Source: Potentilla sterilis (Eukaryota > Streptophyta > Magnoliopsida > Rosales > Rosaceae). Taken from it: a stretch of 64,000 bases of DNA. The notes below the pieces were generated by a model. The model had not been told where the DNA came from. It ran no database searches and worked only from the letters and a program-made list of their open reading frames with translations. The stretch spans positions 40,017,133 to 40,081,132 of the forward strand of contig OY821759.1 of the NCBI GenBank assembly GCA_963682095.1. Reading direction: 5' to 3'. Positions 1 through 9,882 of this stretch are shown here, one piece after another (within the stretch, counting starts at the first letter, position 1; each line of letters begins with the position of its first letter). The position numbers and the translations under genes are program-made.

Positions 1-952
1 TATGTTGGTAATCACTTAGTTTAATTTCTAGGAAGTTGATAGTGTTGTGTATGTTTGAGTTTATTGTAGTTTCTAAAGTGTAACATGTAGGTGAAGCCTC
101 TTTTGTTGATCATAACCAAAACCCTTCATGTGAATGGTGCTATGTCGGAGGCCGTTTCTATGTAGATTGGGAAACGCGGGATACTTCCCCCCCACGCATA
201 TAAGCATTTCTTCGGTAATAGTATTACTTCTATGAGGTTGAGGGCGGTTTTAATCAACACTTGAGACCGCTAGGGATCCGTGTTTGTTTTACAAAGTATA
301 GGGAAGTTATTATCATAGATATGGTTCTCAGGTTTGTTTAACTGGATCTCAAGGCCCATAGACTGATGTTCATTCTCGGTGAGTGAGTCGATAGGGGGTT
401 CGCCCTCCGTGGTGTCCAACAACGAGTCCTGCCTGGTTCCTGTAGGGGGTTCGCCCTCCGTGATTATAATGACCTTTGAAACGTAAAATCCGCACGACCT
501 AGTCGACAGCTTGTGCCGAAGCATCACCTCACTTTAGACACTAGAACATAACTTGACATATGTGGTCTATTTTCTTCAAAGATAAAACATGTTGTGTGGT
601 TCAAACTCTTGAGGTATATCGGATTAAGCATGATACTACCGGGGGCTGTATCAGTCCATTGCACCGTTATCTCCTCTGCTCCACGTACTTCGAGAGTTAG
701 AACAAATTTTAAAAGGAATTAGACTTAGCGATTACATGATCATGAACGTTTCAATTTTTGATCTCTTATTGCCGAATGTATATTGTGCTTTGCCGAAATT
801 TGTTTGTCTTTGCCGAATGTGTTTTTGTGTGCTATTGTTGAAATATGTTATGTAATCGCCAATGCCGTGGCTTGTAATGATGTATATTCTTGTCTTCTAT
901 TTCTTTACGATGTTCTAACTTGTTTAAATGTTGCAAATTTCAGAAATAGTGC
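1..952 (+). other. 5' leader of element A
   Basis: This is an untranslated leader between LTR and gag, closely matching 17,840-18,788 in element B. It contains a direct repeat of about 20 bases, each copy able to fold as a GGGGG-UUCG-CCCUC hairpin. An 85-codon antisense frame (270-527) is preserved in both elements. The gag start codon at 953 follows a T-rich stretch ending in TTTCAG, which resembles a 3' splice site; whether the leader is spliced cannot be told from sequence alone. Confidence 0.75.
394..458 (+). other. Paired UUCG-loop hairpins in the leader RNA of A
   Basis: Two copies of TAGGGGGTTCGCCCTCCGTG start 51 bases apart. Each can form a five-pair stem (one G-U pair) closed by a UUCG loop, at 394-407 and 445-458. 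Element B has the same pair at 18,230-18,243 and 18,281-18,294. The position between primer-binding site and gag is where retroelements commonly place packaging or dimerisation structures; that role is inference. Confidence 0.55.
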
Positions 953-3526
953 ATGTCCGAATCTAGTATTTGGGCAAGAGATCTTCAAGGCCGTTTGCAA
1001 CGTTTAGACCAAGAACTCGCTATTGCTCGTTTTGTGCCATTACCACCATCGTCACCAACCAGTTCATCAGTAGCATCATCCGTACCATCCTCCCCTATTG
1101 TGCCGTCAGTTTCATCATCATCAGGACCGAGCTCACCTTCTTTTGTGTCATCGTCTTGTGATCTTCAGAATCCAGAATTTGAAGCTTTTGCCGAATTAGA
1201 AGAAGAAGAAGAGATCATGGCATCAATCAGATCACAGAATGGTCATGTTGCTGGAGCTGGAGTTGCTCCTTCTAATATTACTTATCCTCCCTTGGAAACT
1301 GATAAGACTGGAGAGATTGAATTGAGGAGTGGATTCCTCCATAAGCTGAAGTCATTTTATGGGATGCCGAGTGAGGACCCTAATAAGCATCTACAGTGGT
1401 TTAACTTCACCACGGAGTCCATGTGTCCAAGAGGGACCGATTTGCAACACTTCAAAATGAAGGCATTTCCATTTTCTTTAGAAGATCAAGCGAAGGAGTG
1501 GTTGTTTGAAGTGCCTAGTGGTCGCATTGTTTCGTGGAGTACTATGATGGATGAGTTTTTGCTCAAGTACTTTCCCGCTTCACGTATCACTGATCTGAGG
1601 AAGCAAATTACAAGTGTGAAGCAAGTCGGAGATGAGACTTTCTTCGACTACTACAAGAGGTTCAAGTCCCTAGTTTCTTTGTGTCCATCGCATGGCATTA
1701 GCGATGGGCTCTTGCTACAATATTTCTATGAGGGATTGCGCGTCATGGAGAGAGAGTTTCTTGACTCGGCCGCGGGAGGTAGCTTTTTGGAGTTGAATGC
1801 CGGAGCGGCAAGAAGTTTGTTGGAAGTTCGTGCATTGAACAACCAACAATTTGGCATGGCACGAGGGAATGTGCAAAGGAACGAAAAAGTGCATGAGACG
1901 TCTTCGAGCTCAAAGTTAGAAGATAAAGTGGACAAGCTCACCGACTTGGTGAGTAATTTGATGAAGAAGCGTGCTAGTGTATGTGGTATTTGCACCGAGG
2001 GCCATGAGACCGAACAATGCCCTCAATTTGGAGTTAATGAGGGAGTTGAGGAGTGCAATGCAATTGGTTTTCAAGGAGGCCAACGATTTGGCAATTTCAA
2101 TCCAAGGTTCAATGATCATCCGAACTTTCGATGGGCGAACAATGATAACGTGCTTAGGGCACCTATGCAACCAAGAGAGGGAGGAGCGCCATTTGTACCG
2201 AGGCCACCATTTGTGCCTCGGCAGCCATACATGCCGAACCAAGGTCACTTTGCTGCATTGCCGAACCAGCCACAAGGAGGGCCGAGCCAAGTCCAAGGCC
2301 AAGCTTCGCCAAGCAACCCTAATTACGATGCTTTGATTCAATCTTTGTCAAGTGCTACTCAAGCATTACTCGCGGGACAACAAAATCATCAAAAGGACAT
2401 TGGTGAGCTCAACACTCAAATGGGGCAAGTTGTGGATTTTATGGGAAGATTTAATGAGCAAGGGAAGTTGCCGAGCAATACTATTCCAAATCCGAGGAAC
2501 GAGCAAGCCAAAGTGATTCAAACTCGAAGCGGAAGAGAGTTGGTTCCTCCAACAAGTCCAAAGAAGAAGCGAGTGACTTTCAAAGGTATTAATGAGGATG
2601 AGAGGGCTGCCGGACCTGTCATTGCCGGCAGCCATTTGCTTGAGGCCGAGAGGAATGATGCCGGCCATGATGCTGCCGGCCATGATGATGCCGAGAGAGA
2701 TAGGGCAGCCGGCAGGGATAATGCAACCGAGAGAAAATCTGCCGAGCATGATGTGGCCGACAATAAGGTTAAGGGAGGAGTGCTATCATCTAGTGCCCCA
2801 TTCCCTTCACGTTATGCTAGAACAAAGAAGGACAAGTCCGATGAAGAGGTGTTGGAGATTTTCCGGAAAGTGAAAGTCAACATTCCTTTGTTGGAGTGCA
2901 TTAAGCAAGTGCCGAAGTATGCTAAGTTTTTAAAGGAGCTTTGCACGGCAAGGAGGCATACTAGAGAGACTCGTGTGGTAACTATGAGCGAGACGGTGTC
3001 GGCCGTTATTCAAAGGAAGTTGCCACCAAAGATGAAGGATCCGGGGAGCTTCAATGTGCCTTGTGTTATAGGCAATACACGGTTTGATGATGTTATGTTG
3101 GATTTGGGAGCATCGATCAATGTCATGCCACTCAATGTGTATCAAACGTTGAGTATAGGGCCTCTCAAGAAGGATAATGTCATCATTCAACTTGCGGATC
3201 GCTCAAGCAAATATCCGGAAGGCTATGTAGAGGATGTGTTGGTGCAAGTCAACCAATTGATATTCCCCGCCGATTTTTATGTGGTTGAGATGGAGGATTC
3301 GCCGGTCAACAACACTCAATTGCTTCTAGGGCGACCATTCATGAGGACCGCACGCACAAAGATAGATGTGGCCGAGGGCAACCTAACTATGGAATTTGAT
3401 GGTGAAGTGATAAAGTTCAATGTTTTTGATGCCATGAGATTCCCTAATGTTGATTTCAAGGAGGGTTGTGCCATTGATGTTTTGGAGGAGGTCGAGCAAG
3501 TTATGTCGACCTCGCTCGACGCATAG
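953..3526 (+). CDS. gag-pro: Gag-protease polyprotein of Athila-type element A
   Basis: This 857-residue frame encodes the particle protein and aspartic protease. A Ser/Pro-rich N-terminus (about 30-70) is followed by the plant retrotransposon gag domain (about 115-300). A zinc knuckle lies at about residue 344; its spacing is C-x2-C-x3-H-x4-C, one residue shorter than the usual CCHC knuckle. An Asn/Gln/Pro-rich linker follows, then a low-complexity stretch rich in Ala, Gly and Glu (about 545-600) that differs strongly from element B. The protease active site is DLGAS at about 717 (family form D-T/S/L-G). The start at 953 is shared with element B. The frame ends at a UAG in readthrough context and stays open downstream in the same frame. 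Confidence 0.93.
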   Translation: MSESSIWARDLQGRLQRLDQELAIARFVPLPPSSPTSSSVASSVPSSPIVPSVSSSSGPSSPSFVSSSCDLQNPEFEAFAELEEEEEIMASIRSQNGHVAGAGVAPSNITYPPLETDKTGEIELRSGFLHKLKSFYGMPSEDPNKHLQWFNFTTESMCPRGTDLQHFKMKAFPFSLEDQAKEWLFEVPSGRIVSWSTMMDEFLLKYFPASRITDLRKQITSVKQVGDETFFDYYKRFKSLVSLCPSHGISDGLLLQYFYEGLRVMEREFLDSAAGGSFLELNAGAARSLLEVRALNNQQFGMARGNVQRNEKVHETSSSSKLEDKVDKLTDLVSNLMKKRASVCGICTEGHETEQCPQFGVNEGVEECNAIGFQGGQRFGNFNPRFNDHPNFRWANNDNVLRAPMQPREGGAPFVPRPPFVPRQPYMPNQGHFAALPNQPQGGPSQVQGQASPSNPNYDALIQSLSSATQALLAGQQNHQKDIGELNTQMGQVVDFMGRFNEQGKLPSNTIPNPRNEQAKVIQTRSGRELVPPTSPKKKRVTFKGINEDERAAGPVIAGSHLLEAERNDAGHDAAGHDDAERDRAAGRDNATERKSAEHDVADNKVKGGVLSSSAPFPSRYARTKKDKSDEEVLEIFRKVKVNIPLLECIKQVPKYAKFLKELCTARRHTRETRVVTMSETVSAVIQRKLPPKMKDPGSFNVPCVIGNTRFDDVMLDLGASINVMPLNVYQTLSIGPLKKDNVIIQLADRSSKYPEGYVEDVLVQVNQLIFPADFYVVEMEDSPVNNTQLLLGRPFMRTARTKIDVAEGNLTMEFDGEVIKFNVFDAMRFPNVDFKEGCAIDVLEEVEQVMSTSLDA
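2605..2633 (+). repeat. CTGCCGG hairpin module, copy 1 (A, gag tail)
   Basis: GGCTGCCGG at 2605-2613 pairs with CCGGCAGCC at 2625-2633 across an 11-base loop, giving nine perfect pairs inside coding sequence. The same module with an 11-base loop recurs at 6725, 6860, 20,439 and 24,652. Confidence 0.6.
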
Positions 3527-3532
3527 CAATTA
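3518..3532 (+). promoter_or_regulatory. Putative leaky stop UAG-CAA-UUA between gag-pro and pol (A)
   Basis: The stop at 3524-3526 reads GCA-UAG-CAA-UUA. UAG followed by CAR-YYA is the known tobamovirus-type readthrough context. Gag-pro and pol are in the same frame, and there is no other stop between 3526 and the end of pol. Element B keeps the same nonamer at 21,412-21,420. Occasional decoding of UAG would give Gag-Pro-Pol. The motif is seen directly; its activity here is inferred. Confidence 0.7.
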
Positions 3533-6500
3533 GCGATTGAGCAAGGGGTCGGATTTGACAAGAGGGGAGAACGAATCGTGCATGAGAATGAGGAAGAAGG
3601 GCCGGCCAAGCCAAGAAGTGCCGAGCAAGGCACCATTGCCGAACCATTCATGATAGAGCCGAGTATGAGGAAAGTTGCTGCCGAGCTAGAGGCTCGACCC
3701 TATGCCCCACCCTATAATTCGTTCTTGTCAATTCCAATTGCCACAACAAAATTTCGACCAAGTGTGGAAGAGGCCCCAAAGTTAGAACTTAAAGAACTCC
3801 CTAGTCACTTAAAGTATGTTTATCTTGGAGAAGAAGATACACTACCGGTTATTGTGTCTTCAATGCTTAGTGAGAAGCAAGAAGTGGATTTGATACGTGT
3901 GCTTAAGAAGTACAAGACCGCCATAGGTTGGACCTTAGCGGATATCAAGGGAATAAGCCCTACTACTTGTGTTCATCGTATTTTGTTAGAAGAAGGAGCT
4001 AAGCCGACAAAGGAAGCTCAACGTCGACTTCACCCTCCCATGATGAAGGTTGTAAAGGAAGAAATTATCAAGTTGCTTGATTGTGGGGTGATCTACCCAA
4101 TTTCGGATAGTAAGTGGATATCTCCCGTGCAAGTAGTGCCAAAGAAGAGTGGTGTAACGGTTGTCAAGAATGAGAAGAATGAGCTTGTGCCACAAAGACT
4201 TGTAACCGGTCATAGGATGTGCATCGATTATAGGAAGCTCAACGCTACAACAAGGAAGGATCACATGCCTTTGCCGTTTATGGATCAAATGTTAGAAAGG
4301 TTAGCCGGTCATTCTTACTATTGCTTTCTTGATGGATATAGTGGTTACAATCAAATCATGATACACCCGGACGATCAAGAGAAGACCACTTTTACTTGTC
4401 CATTTGGCACGTTTGCTTATCGGCGGATGCCATTCGGACTTTGCAACGCACCCGGCACTTTTCAAAGATGTATGTATGCTATCTTCTCGGATTTTATTGA
4501 AGACATTATCGAAGTATTTATGGATGATTTTAGTGTGTATGGAGGCACCTTCGATGCATGTTTGGGGAACTTGGAGAAGATACTTAAAAGGTGTGTAGAG
4601 ACAAATCTTGTGCTCAATTGGGAGAAGTGTCACTTCATGGTCACGCAAGGCATTGTTCTAGGGCACATAATTTCGGCAAGAGGCTTAGAGGTTGACAAAG
4701 CCAAGGTGGAGCTAATTCAAGCATTGCCGAGCCCTAGGTGTGTGAAAGATGTGAGAAGTTTTCTTGGCCATGCGGGGTTTTATCGTCGATTTATCAAAGA
4801 CTTCTCTTCAATTGCCAAGCCATTGAGCAACTTGTTACAAAAGGAGGTGACGTTTGAGTGGACAAAGGCATGTGAGGAGGCATTTTGCCGTTTGAAGACT
4901 ATGCTATGCACGGCACCTATACTAGTTTCCCCTAATTGGGACGAGCCGTTTGAGTTGATGTGTGATGCTAGTGATTATGCACTTGGAGCGGTACTTGGAC
5001 AACGAATTGAGAAGAAGCCATGCGCCATTTACTATGCTTCAAGGACTCTCAACGATGCTCAACTCAATTACACAACAACGGAGAAGGAACTCTTAGCGGT
5101 AATTTTTGCTTTGGAAAAATTTCGATCATATCTTTTGAATTCCAAAGTTATTGTTTATAGTGATCATGCCGCTTTGAGATATCTTATGACGAAGAAGGAT
5201 GCTAAGCCGAGGCTTATTCGATGGATTCTTTTGCTTCAAGAGTTCGACATTGAGATAAAAGACAAGAAAGGAGTAGAGAATGTTGTGGCCGATCATTTGA
5301 GTCGCCTTGTTCATGAAGAGGATCGGCTGCCCCTTTTAGAAACCTTTCCGGATGAGCAACTTTTTCGACTTGAAGTACATGAGCCTTGGTATGCCGACAT
5401 TGCCAATTTTCTTGCCACAAACCGATTTCCTAAGGAATTGCCGAGCCACCATCAAAGAAGAATAAGGAAGCAAGCTCGACACTTCTTGTGGGATGATCCG
5501 TACTTATGGAAGCAATGTGGTGATCAAGTTATTCGAAGATGTGTGCCGGAGAATGAGCATCGCTCCATCCTTGCTTTTTGTCATAGTGAAGCTTGTGGTG
5601 GACATTTTGGACCAAAGAAGACGGCTTTGAAGGTACTCACTTGTGGTTTCTTTTGGCCTACAATTTTCAAAGATGCTTTCATGTTTTGCAAAGCTTGTGA
5701 TAGATGCCAACGTGTGGGGAAGATTGGTGGGCGTGATCAAATGCCGCTCACGCCTATCCTAGTGGTGGAAATTTTTGATGTTTGGGGGATTGATTTCATG
5801 GGACCGTTTTCTTCAAGTAAGGGTTTTCTCTACATATTGCTTGCGGTTGATTATGTGTCAAAGTGGATCGAAGCCAAGGCTACACGCACCAACGATGCCA
5901 AGGTAGTAGCCAAGTTTCTCAAGACCAACATCTTCTCACGATTTGGAGTTCCAAGGGTCTTGATTAGTGATGGAGGATCCCATTTTTGTAACCGCACCAT
6001 TGAAGCCTTATTGAAGAAGTATGGAGTCACACATAAGGTTTCTACACCTTATCATCCCCAAACAAGTGGAATGGCCGAGGTGAGTAATCGAGAGATCAAG
6101 AATATTTTGGAGAAATCGGTTGGACCTTCAAGGAAGGATTGGAGTGATCGTCTCGATGATGCTTTATGGGCTTATATGACTGCGTACAAGACACCGATAG
6201 GTATGTCTCCTTTTCGGTTGATTTATGGCAAAGCATGTCACTTACCGGTGGAATTAGAACACAAAGCATGGTGGGCCGTTACAAAGTTCAACATGGACAT
6301 CAATGAGGCCGGCATTCATAGGAAGCTTCAACTCAATGAACTTGAAGAAATTCGCAATGAAGCTTATGATGCCGCTTGGATCTATAAGGAAAAGACAAGA
6401 GCGTACCATGACAAGATAATTCGGGGGAAGAAGTTTGAAGTTGGGCAAAAAGTTCTCTTATTTAATACACGGCTTCAACTCTTTCCGGGAAAGTTGCGCT

Positions 6501-7060
6501 CTCGTTGGATTGGCCCCTTTGTCATCACTTGTGTGTTCCCTCATGGAGCCGTAGAAATTCGAGATTTGCAAACCCACAAGACTTTCAAAGTTAACGGCCA
6601 TCGCCTCAAGCATTATCATGCTCCTTTTGATGCGTTGGAGGACACAGTCATTCTTGGAGACGCACCACAAGCCGAGTTGCCTTCACAATCCCATGATGCA
6701 GCCATGTCACCACCACACCAAGTGGCTGCCGGACCTGCAATTGCCGGCAGCATCACCATGAGGACAGACACGGACACACAAGACGCACCAACGCACCTCC
6801 TGCCGGACACGCACCAACCTGCCGCGCTGCTGCCGCTGTTTTCAGTCGCACCACCACCTCCTGCCGGACCTGCCATTGCCGGCAGGGTTGACACAAGGCC
6901 ACAAGAGGCCGGACACAAGCTGGATACGCCGGATACGCCGGCAGAAGAGCCCGATACGCCACCTAAACCGGATACACAGAATGCAGCCGGATCGGATACA
7001 AAGTGCAATGATCTTCTTTTTGATCTTCTTCTTGCCAATTTGAGTTGTTTTGGAGCATGA
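3527..7060 (+). CDS. pol: Pol (RT-RNaseH-integrase) of Athila-type element A
   Basis: The frame is open directly from the UAG. The first AUG-like codon is a GTG at 3578, so independent initiation looks unlikely and readthrough is the simpler route. Reverse transcriptase carries the FMDD catalytic motif at about residue 332 from the UAG. RNase H starts around DASDYALGAVLG (about 480). Integrase has an HHCC zinc region (H near 5582; CKACDRC near 5690) and a D-D-E triad (WGID, SDGG, MAEVSNRE at about 755, 814 and 850). There is no chromodomain. The last roughly 130 residues are a Pro/Thr/Asp-rich tail containing two copies of the CTGCCGG hairpin. No stops or frameshifts were seen, so the enzyme could be active. 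Confidence 0.93.
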   Translation, partial: QLAIEQGVGFDKRGERIVHENEEEGPAKPRSAEQGTIAEPFMIEPSMRKVAAELEARPYAPPYNSFLSIPIATTKFRPSVEEAPKLELKELPSHLKYVYLGEEDTLPVIVSSMLSEKQEVDLIRVLKKYKTAIGWTLADIKGISPTTCVHRILLEEGAKPTKEAQRRLHPPMMKVVKEEIIKLLDCGVIYPISDSKWISPVQVVPKKSGVTVVKNEKNELVPQRLVTGHRMCIDYRKLNATTRKDHMPLPFMDQMLERLAGHSYYCFLDGYSGYNQIMIHPDDQEKTTFTCPFGTFAYRRMPFGLCNAPGTFQRCMYAIFSDFIEDIIEVFMDDFSVYGGTFDACLGNLEKILKRCVETNLVLNWEKCHFMVTQGIVLGHIISARGLEVDKAKVELIQALPSPRCVKDVRSFLGHAGFYRRFIKDFSSIAKPLSNLLQKEVTFEWTKACEEAFCRLKTMLCTAPILVSPNWDEPFELMCDASDYALGAVLGQRIEKKPCAIYYASRTLNDAQLNYTTTEKELLAVIFALEKFRSYLLNSKVIVYSDHAALRYLMTKKDAKPRLIRWILLLQEFDIEIKDKKGVENVVADHLSRLVHEEDRLPLLETFPDEQLFRLEVHEPWYADIANFLATNRFPKELPSHHQRRIRKQARHFLWDDPYLWKQCGDQVIRRCVPENEHRSILAFCHSEACGGHFGPKKTALKVLTCGFFWPTIFKDAFMFCKACDRCQRVGKIGGRDQMPLTPILVVEIFDVWGIDFMGPFSSSKGFLYILLAVDYVSKWIEAKATRTNDAKVVAKFLKTNIFSRFGVPRVLISDGGSHFCNRTIEALLKKYGVTHKVSTPYHPQTSGMAEVSNREIKNILEKSVGPSRKDWSDRLDDALWAYMTAYKTPIGMSPFRLIYGKACHLPVELEHKAWWAVTKFNMDINEAGIHRKLQLNELEEIRNEAYDAAWIYKEKTRAYHDKIIRGKKFEVGQKVLLFNTRLQLFPGKLRSRWIGPFVITCVFPHGAVEIRDLQTHKTFKVNGHRLKHYHAPFDALEDTVILGDAPQAELPSQSHDAAMSPPHQVAAGPAIAGSITMRTDTDTQDAPTHLLPDTHQPAALLPLFSVAPPPPAGPAIAGRVDTRPQEAGHKLDTPDTPAEEPDTPPKPDTQNAAGSDTKCNDLLFDLLLANLSCFGA
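6725..6751 (+). repeat. CTGCCGG hairpin module, copy 2 (A, pol tail)
   Basis: GCTGCCGG at 6725-6732 pairs with CCGGCAGC at 6744-6751; the loop is 11 bases. It lies in the low-complexity tail of pol. Confidence 0.6.
6860..6886 (+). repeat. CTGCCGG hairpin module, copy 3 (A, pol tail)
   Basis: CCTGCCGG at 6860-6867 pairs with CCGGCAGG at 6879-6886; the loop is 11 bases. Compared with copy 2, the outer stem pair differs on both sides and remains paired. Confidence 0.6.
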
Positions 7061-8886
7061 TGAACACATGAAAAACACGGTGAAAAGTCTAGGCTATGGA
7101 CTATAAACACAAAGCGCTACTTGGGAGGCAACCCATGTCGATCAAAGAAAAGTGAAGGAGCCATCACCGAGAGTTTGAAATTTCTTAACCCTTCTCTCTT
7201 TCTTTGATTTGTGATGATATGTTGGAATATGTTAGTCGATTGCATGCTTAGGAAATTCATTGATATTGTTTTGTGCTTACATTGAGGGCAATGTAATTTT
7301 CTAAGTGTGGGGTGGGATAACGTATTCCGTTTTCGTTTTTGAATTTTTGTGTGCTTAGTTTAGAAAAGAAAAATTCAGAAAATTGTTCCAAAAAAATAGA
7401 GTGTTTAAATTTGTTTGTTTTGAGTCTTAGGATGCCCCTAATATGTCAATGATGTTTTTCTCCTCTTTGCATACGTAGATGATGGTTATGCATACAATTA
7501 AAATTGTAAGTTTCATGGATTGTGTGCATTGGTAGGAGCATGTAGGACTTGTTGATTATGAAGCATGCATGTTTGAGCTCATTTATTTCGATTATAACCT
7601 ATGTGAGCTTTTGAGCCAATTTGCTTTCTTCTTGAGCGATAAAAGATAAAATTCGATAGATTTGTAGGAAGCATGAAACCTCATAATTCTTTGATTATTC
7701 GATGACTATGTGCCATAGCTTTTTAATGAACTCTAGTATGCTAGAACTTACTCTTGTTGATTTTCGAAACGTTTATATCATAAGATACCTTGATTTTGAA
7801 TGTGATTGAATAAAGATCATTTAGGTTTACCACCATTGCCAAATAAAGCATGAGCCCTATTTGTGCCCGTCGTGGGACACCTTAGTAAACCCCTTTGAGC
7901 CTATGTTGAGCCTTTTCTTTCATCACCCTTAAACACTTTCCATGAACTTAGTATAGTGATGCCTTTACTGTGTGTTCCGGCAAAGCTTGAATTTTTGAAA
8001 GCGTTTTCGCGTGTGTGATGAAGAAGAACAAGTGTGGGGTAGACTTAGCCATAAAATTATATGAAAAATGTATGCATGCCGTACCTAGAAAAAGAAGAAA
8101 AAAAAAAAAAAAATTTTGCTCGGATTAAAAAGAAAATAAAGAGAGCCGAGAGAGCAAAAGAAGAAAAGAGGGGTACGGCATAGGCATGAAAAGAAAAATT
8201 TTGTGTATGGCTATTGTCTAGATTTTTGTTGTAATGTTTTATGGAAAGAAAAGAATGAAGTATGGGTCCAACAAGAAGAAATTTGACCCTTTCGGCGAGA
8301 AGACATAATGAGATTCGAGCTTTGCTAAAGCGCATGGTGACGTTTTGAGCCTCCTTATCCAAATATCGAATACCTCTTAGCCTAGCCCCATTACAACCTT
8401 ATTATTGATCTTTTTCATGATTCTTAAGATGGTTAAATTTGATTTGTGGAGATTATCTCGAGAGTAAGCATATGGTTTTGGTTCATTGGTGCATATAGTT
8501 ATCACATGAGGTTTTTCCATCAAAATTCACAAAGTGCTTTCGTTTCTTTAATATATGCAAGTCACTCTTTGTAATTCATGATCTTTCGCTTGCATATACT
8601 TATGTGTGAATAACCATGCTTCGAGAGAAAAGAAGAGAGTATGCCTTGTGAGGTGATTTGAATTAGCTTTAACATGTTTACATGCTTACCTGTTGCTCTT
8701 ATATGTTCATATTGATGTCGCATGTTCATGAAACTTGGAATTTTCGTGCTTAGCAGTCTCATGCATTAACTTGAAAGCTATGTGTACATACGAGCCTGAG
8801 ACAAATTGTTAGGGGCACTAGTTTGTTTAGAGTCTTAGTTTTATTTAGTTTACTAAGGGACTAGCAAAGGATAAGTGTGGGGTAGT
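7061..8886 (+). other. 3' untranslated region of element A (no env)
   Basis: About 1.8 kb separates pol from the 3' LTR. It holds no long reading frame, although Athila elements usually carry an env-like ORF here. The motif AAGTGTGGGGT occurs three times (near 7302, 8030 and 8872). The last copy abuts the LTR and is the polypurine-tract candidate. A short A-tract lies near 8098-8113. Confidence 0.75.
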
Positions 8887-9873
8887 TGATAGGAGCACAA
8901 TGTGCGACGATATTACATGTTTATACCCTCGTTTATGCTTTGTTTAACCCTTATTTGTCTAAGATAGAGTCGTAATGTAGTTAGTGTCAATTTGGTAGAG
9001 TTTTGGTGAAAAATGGTTAAGAATCCGAAAATTGACTAAGTTTGAGAAATCTGGAAAATATTGCAAAATATGTCTTTTTCGTGATTTTGAGATGAATGAA
9101 ACTGTGATCTATCCTTGTCCGAATTCTATGAAATTTGGTGTGCTTAATATCCATATACTGAGGAATGTTGTGTTAAAATTTCAGATCAATCGGAGTTCGG
9201 GAAGTCACCCAAAAATTGGCTGCAAAACGGCAGTCCGAACATTCCAATCCAGGGACTTCCAGGATTTTCCTGGGACTGTGTCCCAACTTCGAAAAATCAT
9301 TCCCGTCGACTCACAAGGAATTTGATCGAACTGTTTTATGGGGAGATGGCCATATGTGTCTAATTTATCTGAGACTTGGAATCGCATCAATCGGAGCTCC
9401 ACGGATGGAGATATGCCGGGATTACTGCAACAAGGTCAAATCTGCCGATTCCAGGAACCTACTGCCCCCCTTTTGTGTTTTCTGTTTTTGATGGACCAAA
9501 TGGTGTACAAATGCATATGTGAAGATGGTCCAAGCTTTATGAAGGGAAGAGGAAGACACTAGGCCATGGCATTGAAGAAAAACATGAAGAAATCAAGTCT
9601 CCTAGTCACACTAGGAGAAGCTGCCGATTTGAGGCAGATCAGATGCAACTTCAAGCTGCCGGCAATTGGGGTATTTTTCGATGGACCAAGACATGTCAAA
9701 TGAAGTCCAAGACCACATAAGAAGTCCATGAAGATGTGAAGCCCAAGCCTTGAAGTAATTCAGAAAAGAAAACCTAATTGGACTAAGAAAGGAAGGTTGC
9801 AAAACCTTATTGAACTAGGTTTTCTGAATCCCTTTTGGCTTAAGGGACTGCCGGCAGCCTCTCTCCCTATCCT

Positions 9874-9882
9874 CTATATATA
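9874..9882 (+). promoter_or_regulatory. TATA box in 3' LTR of A
   Basis: CTATATATACC follows a pyrimidine-rich stretch about 990 bases into the LTR. It corresponds in position to the TATA box of the element B LTR (16,375). It is the likely core promoter in the equivalent 5' LTR. Confidence 0.6.
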
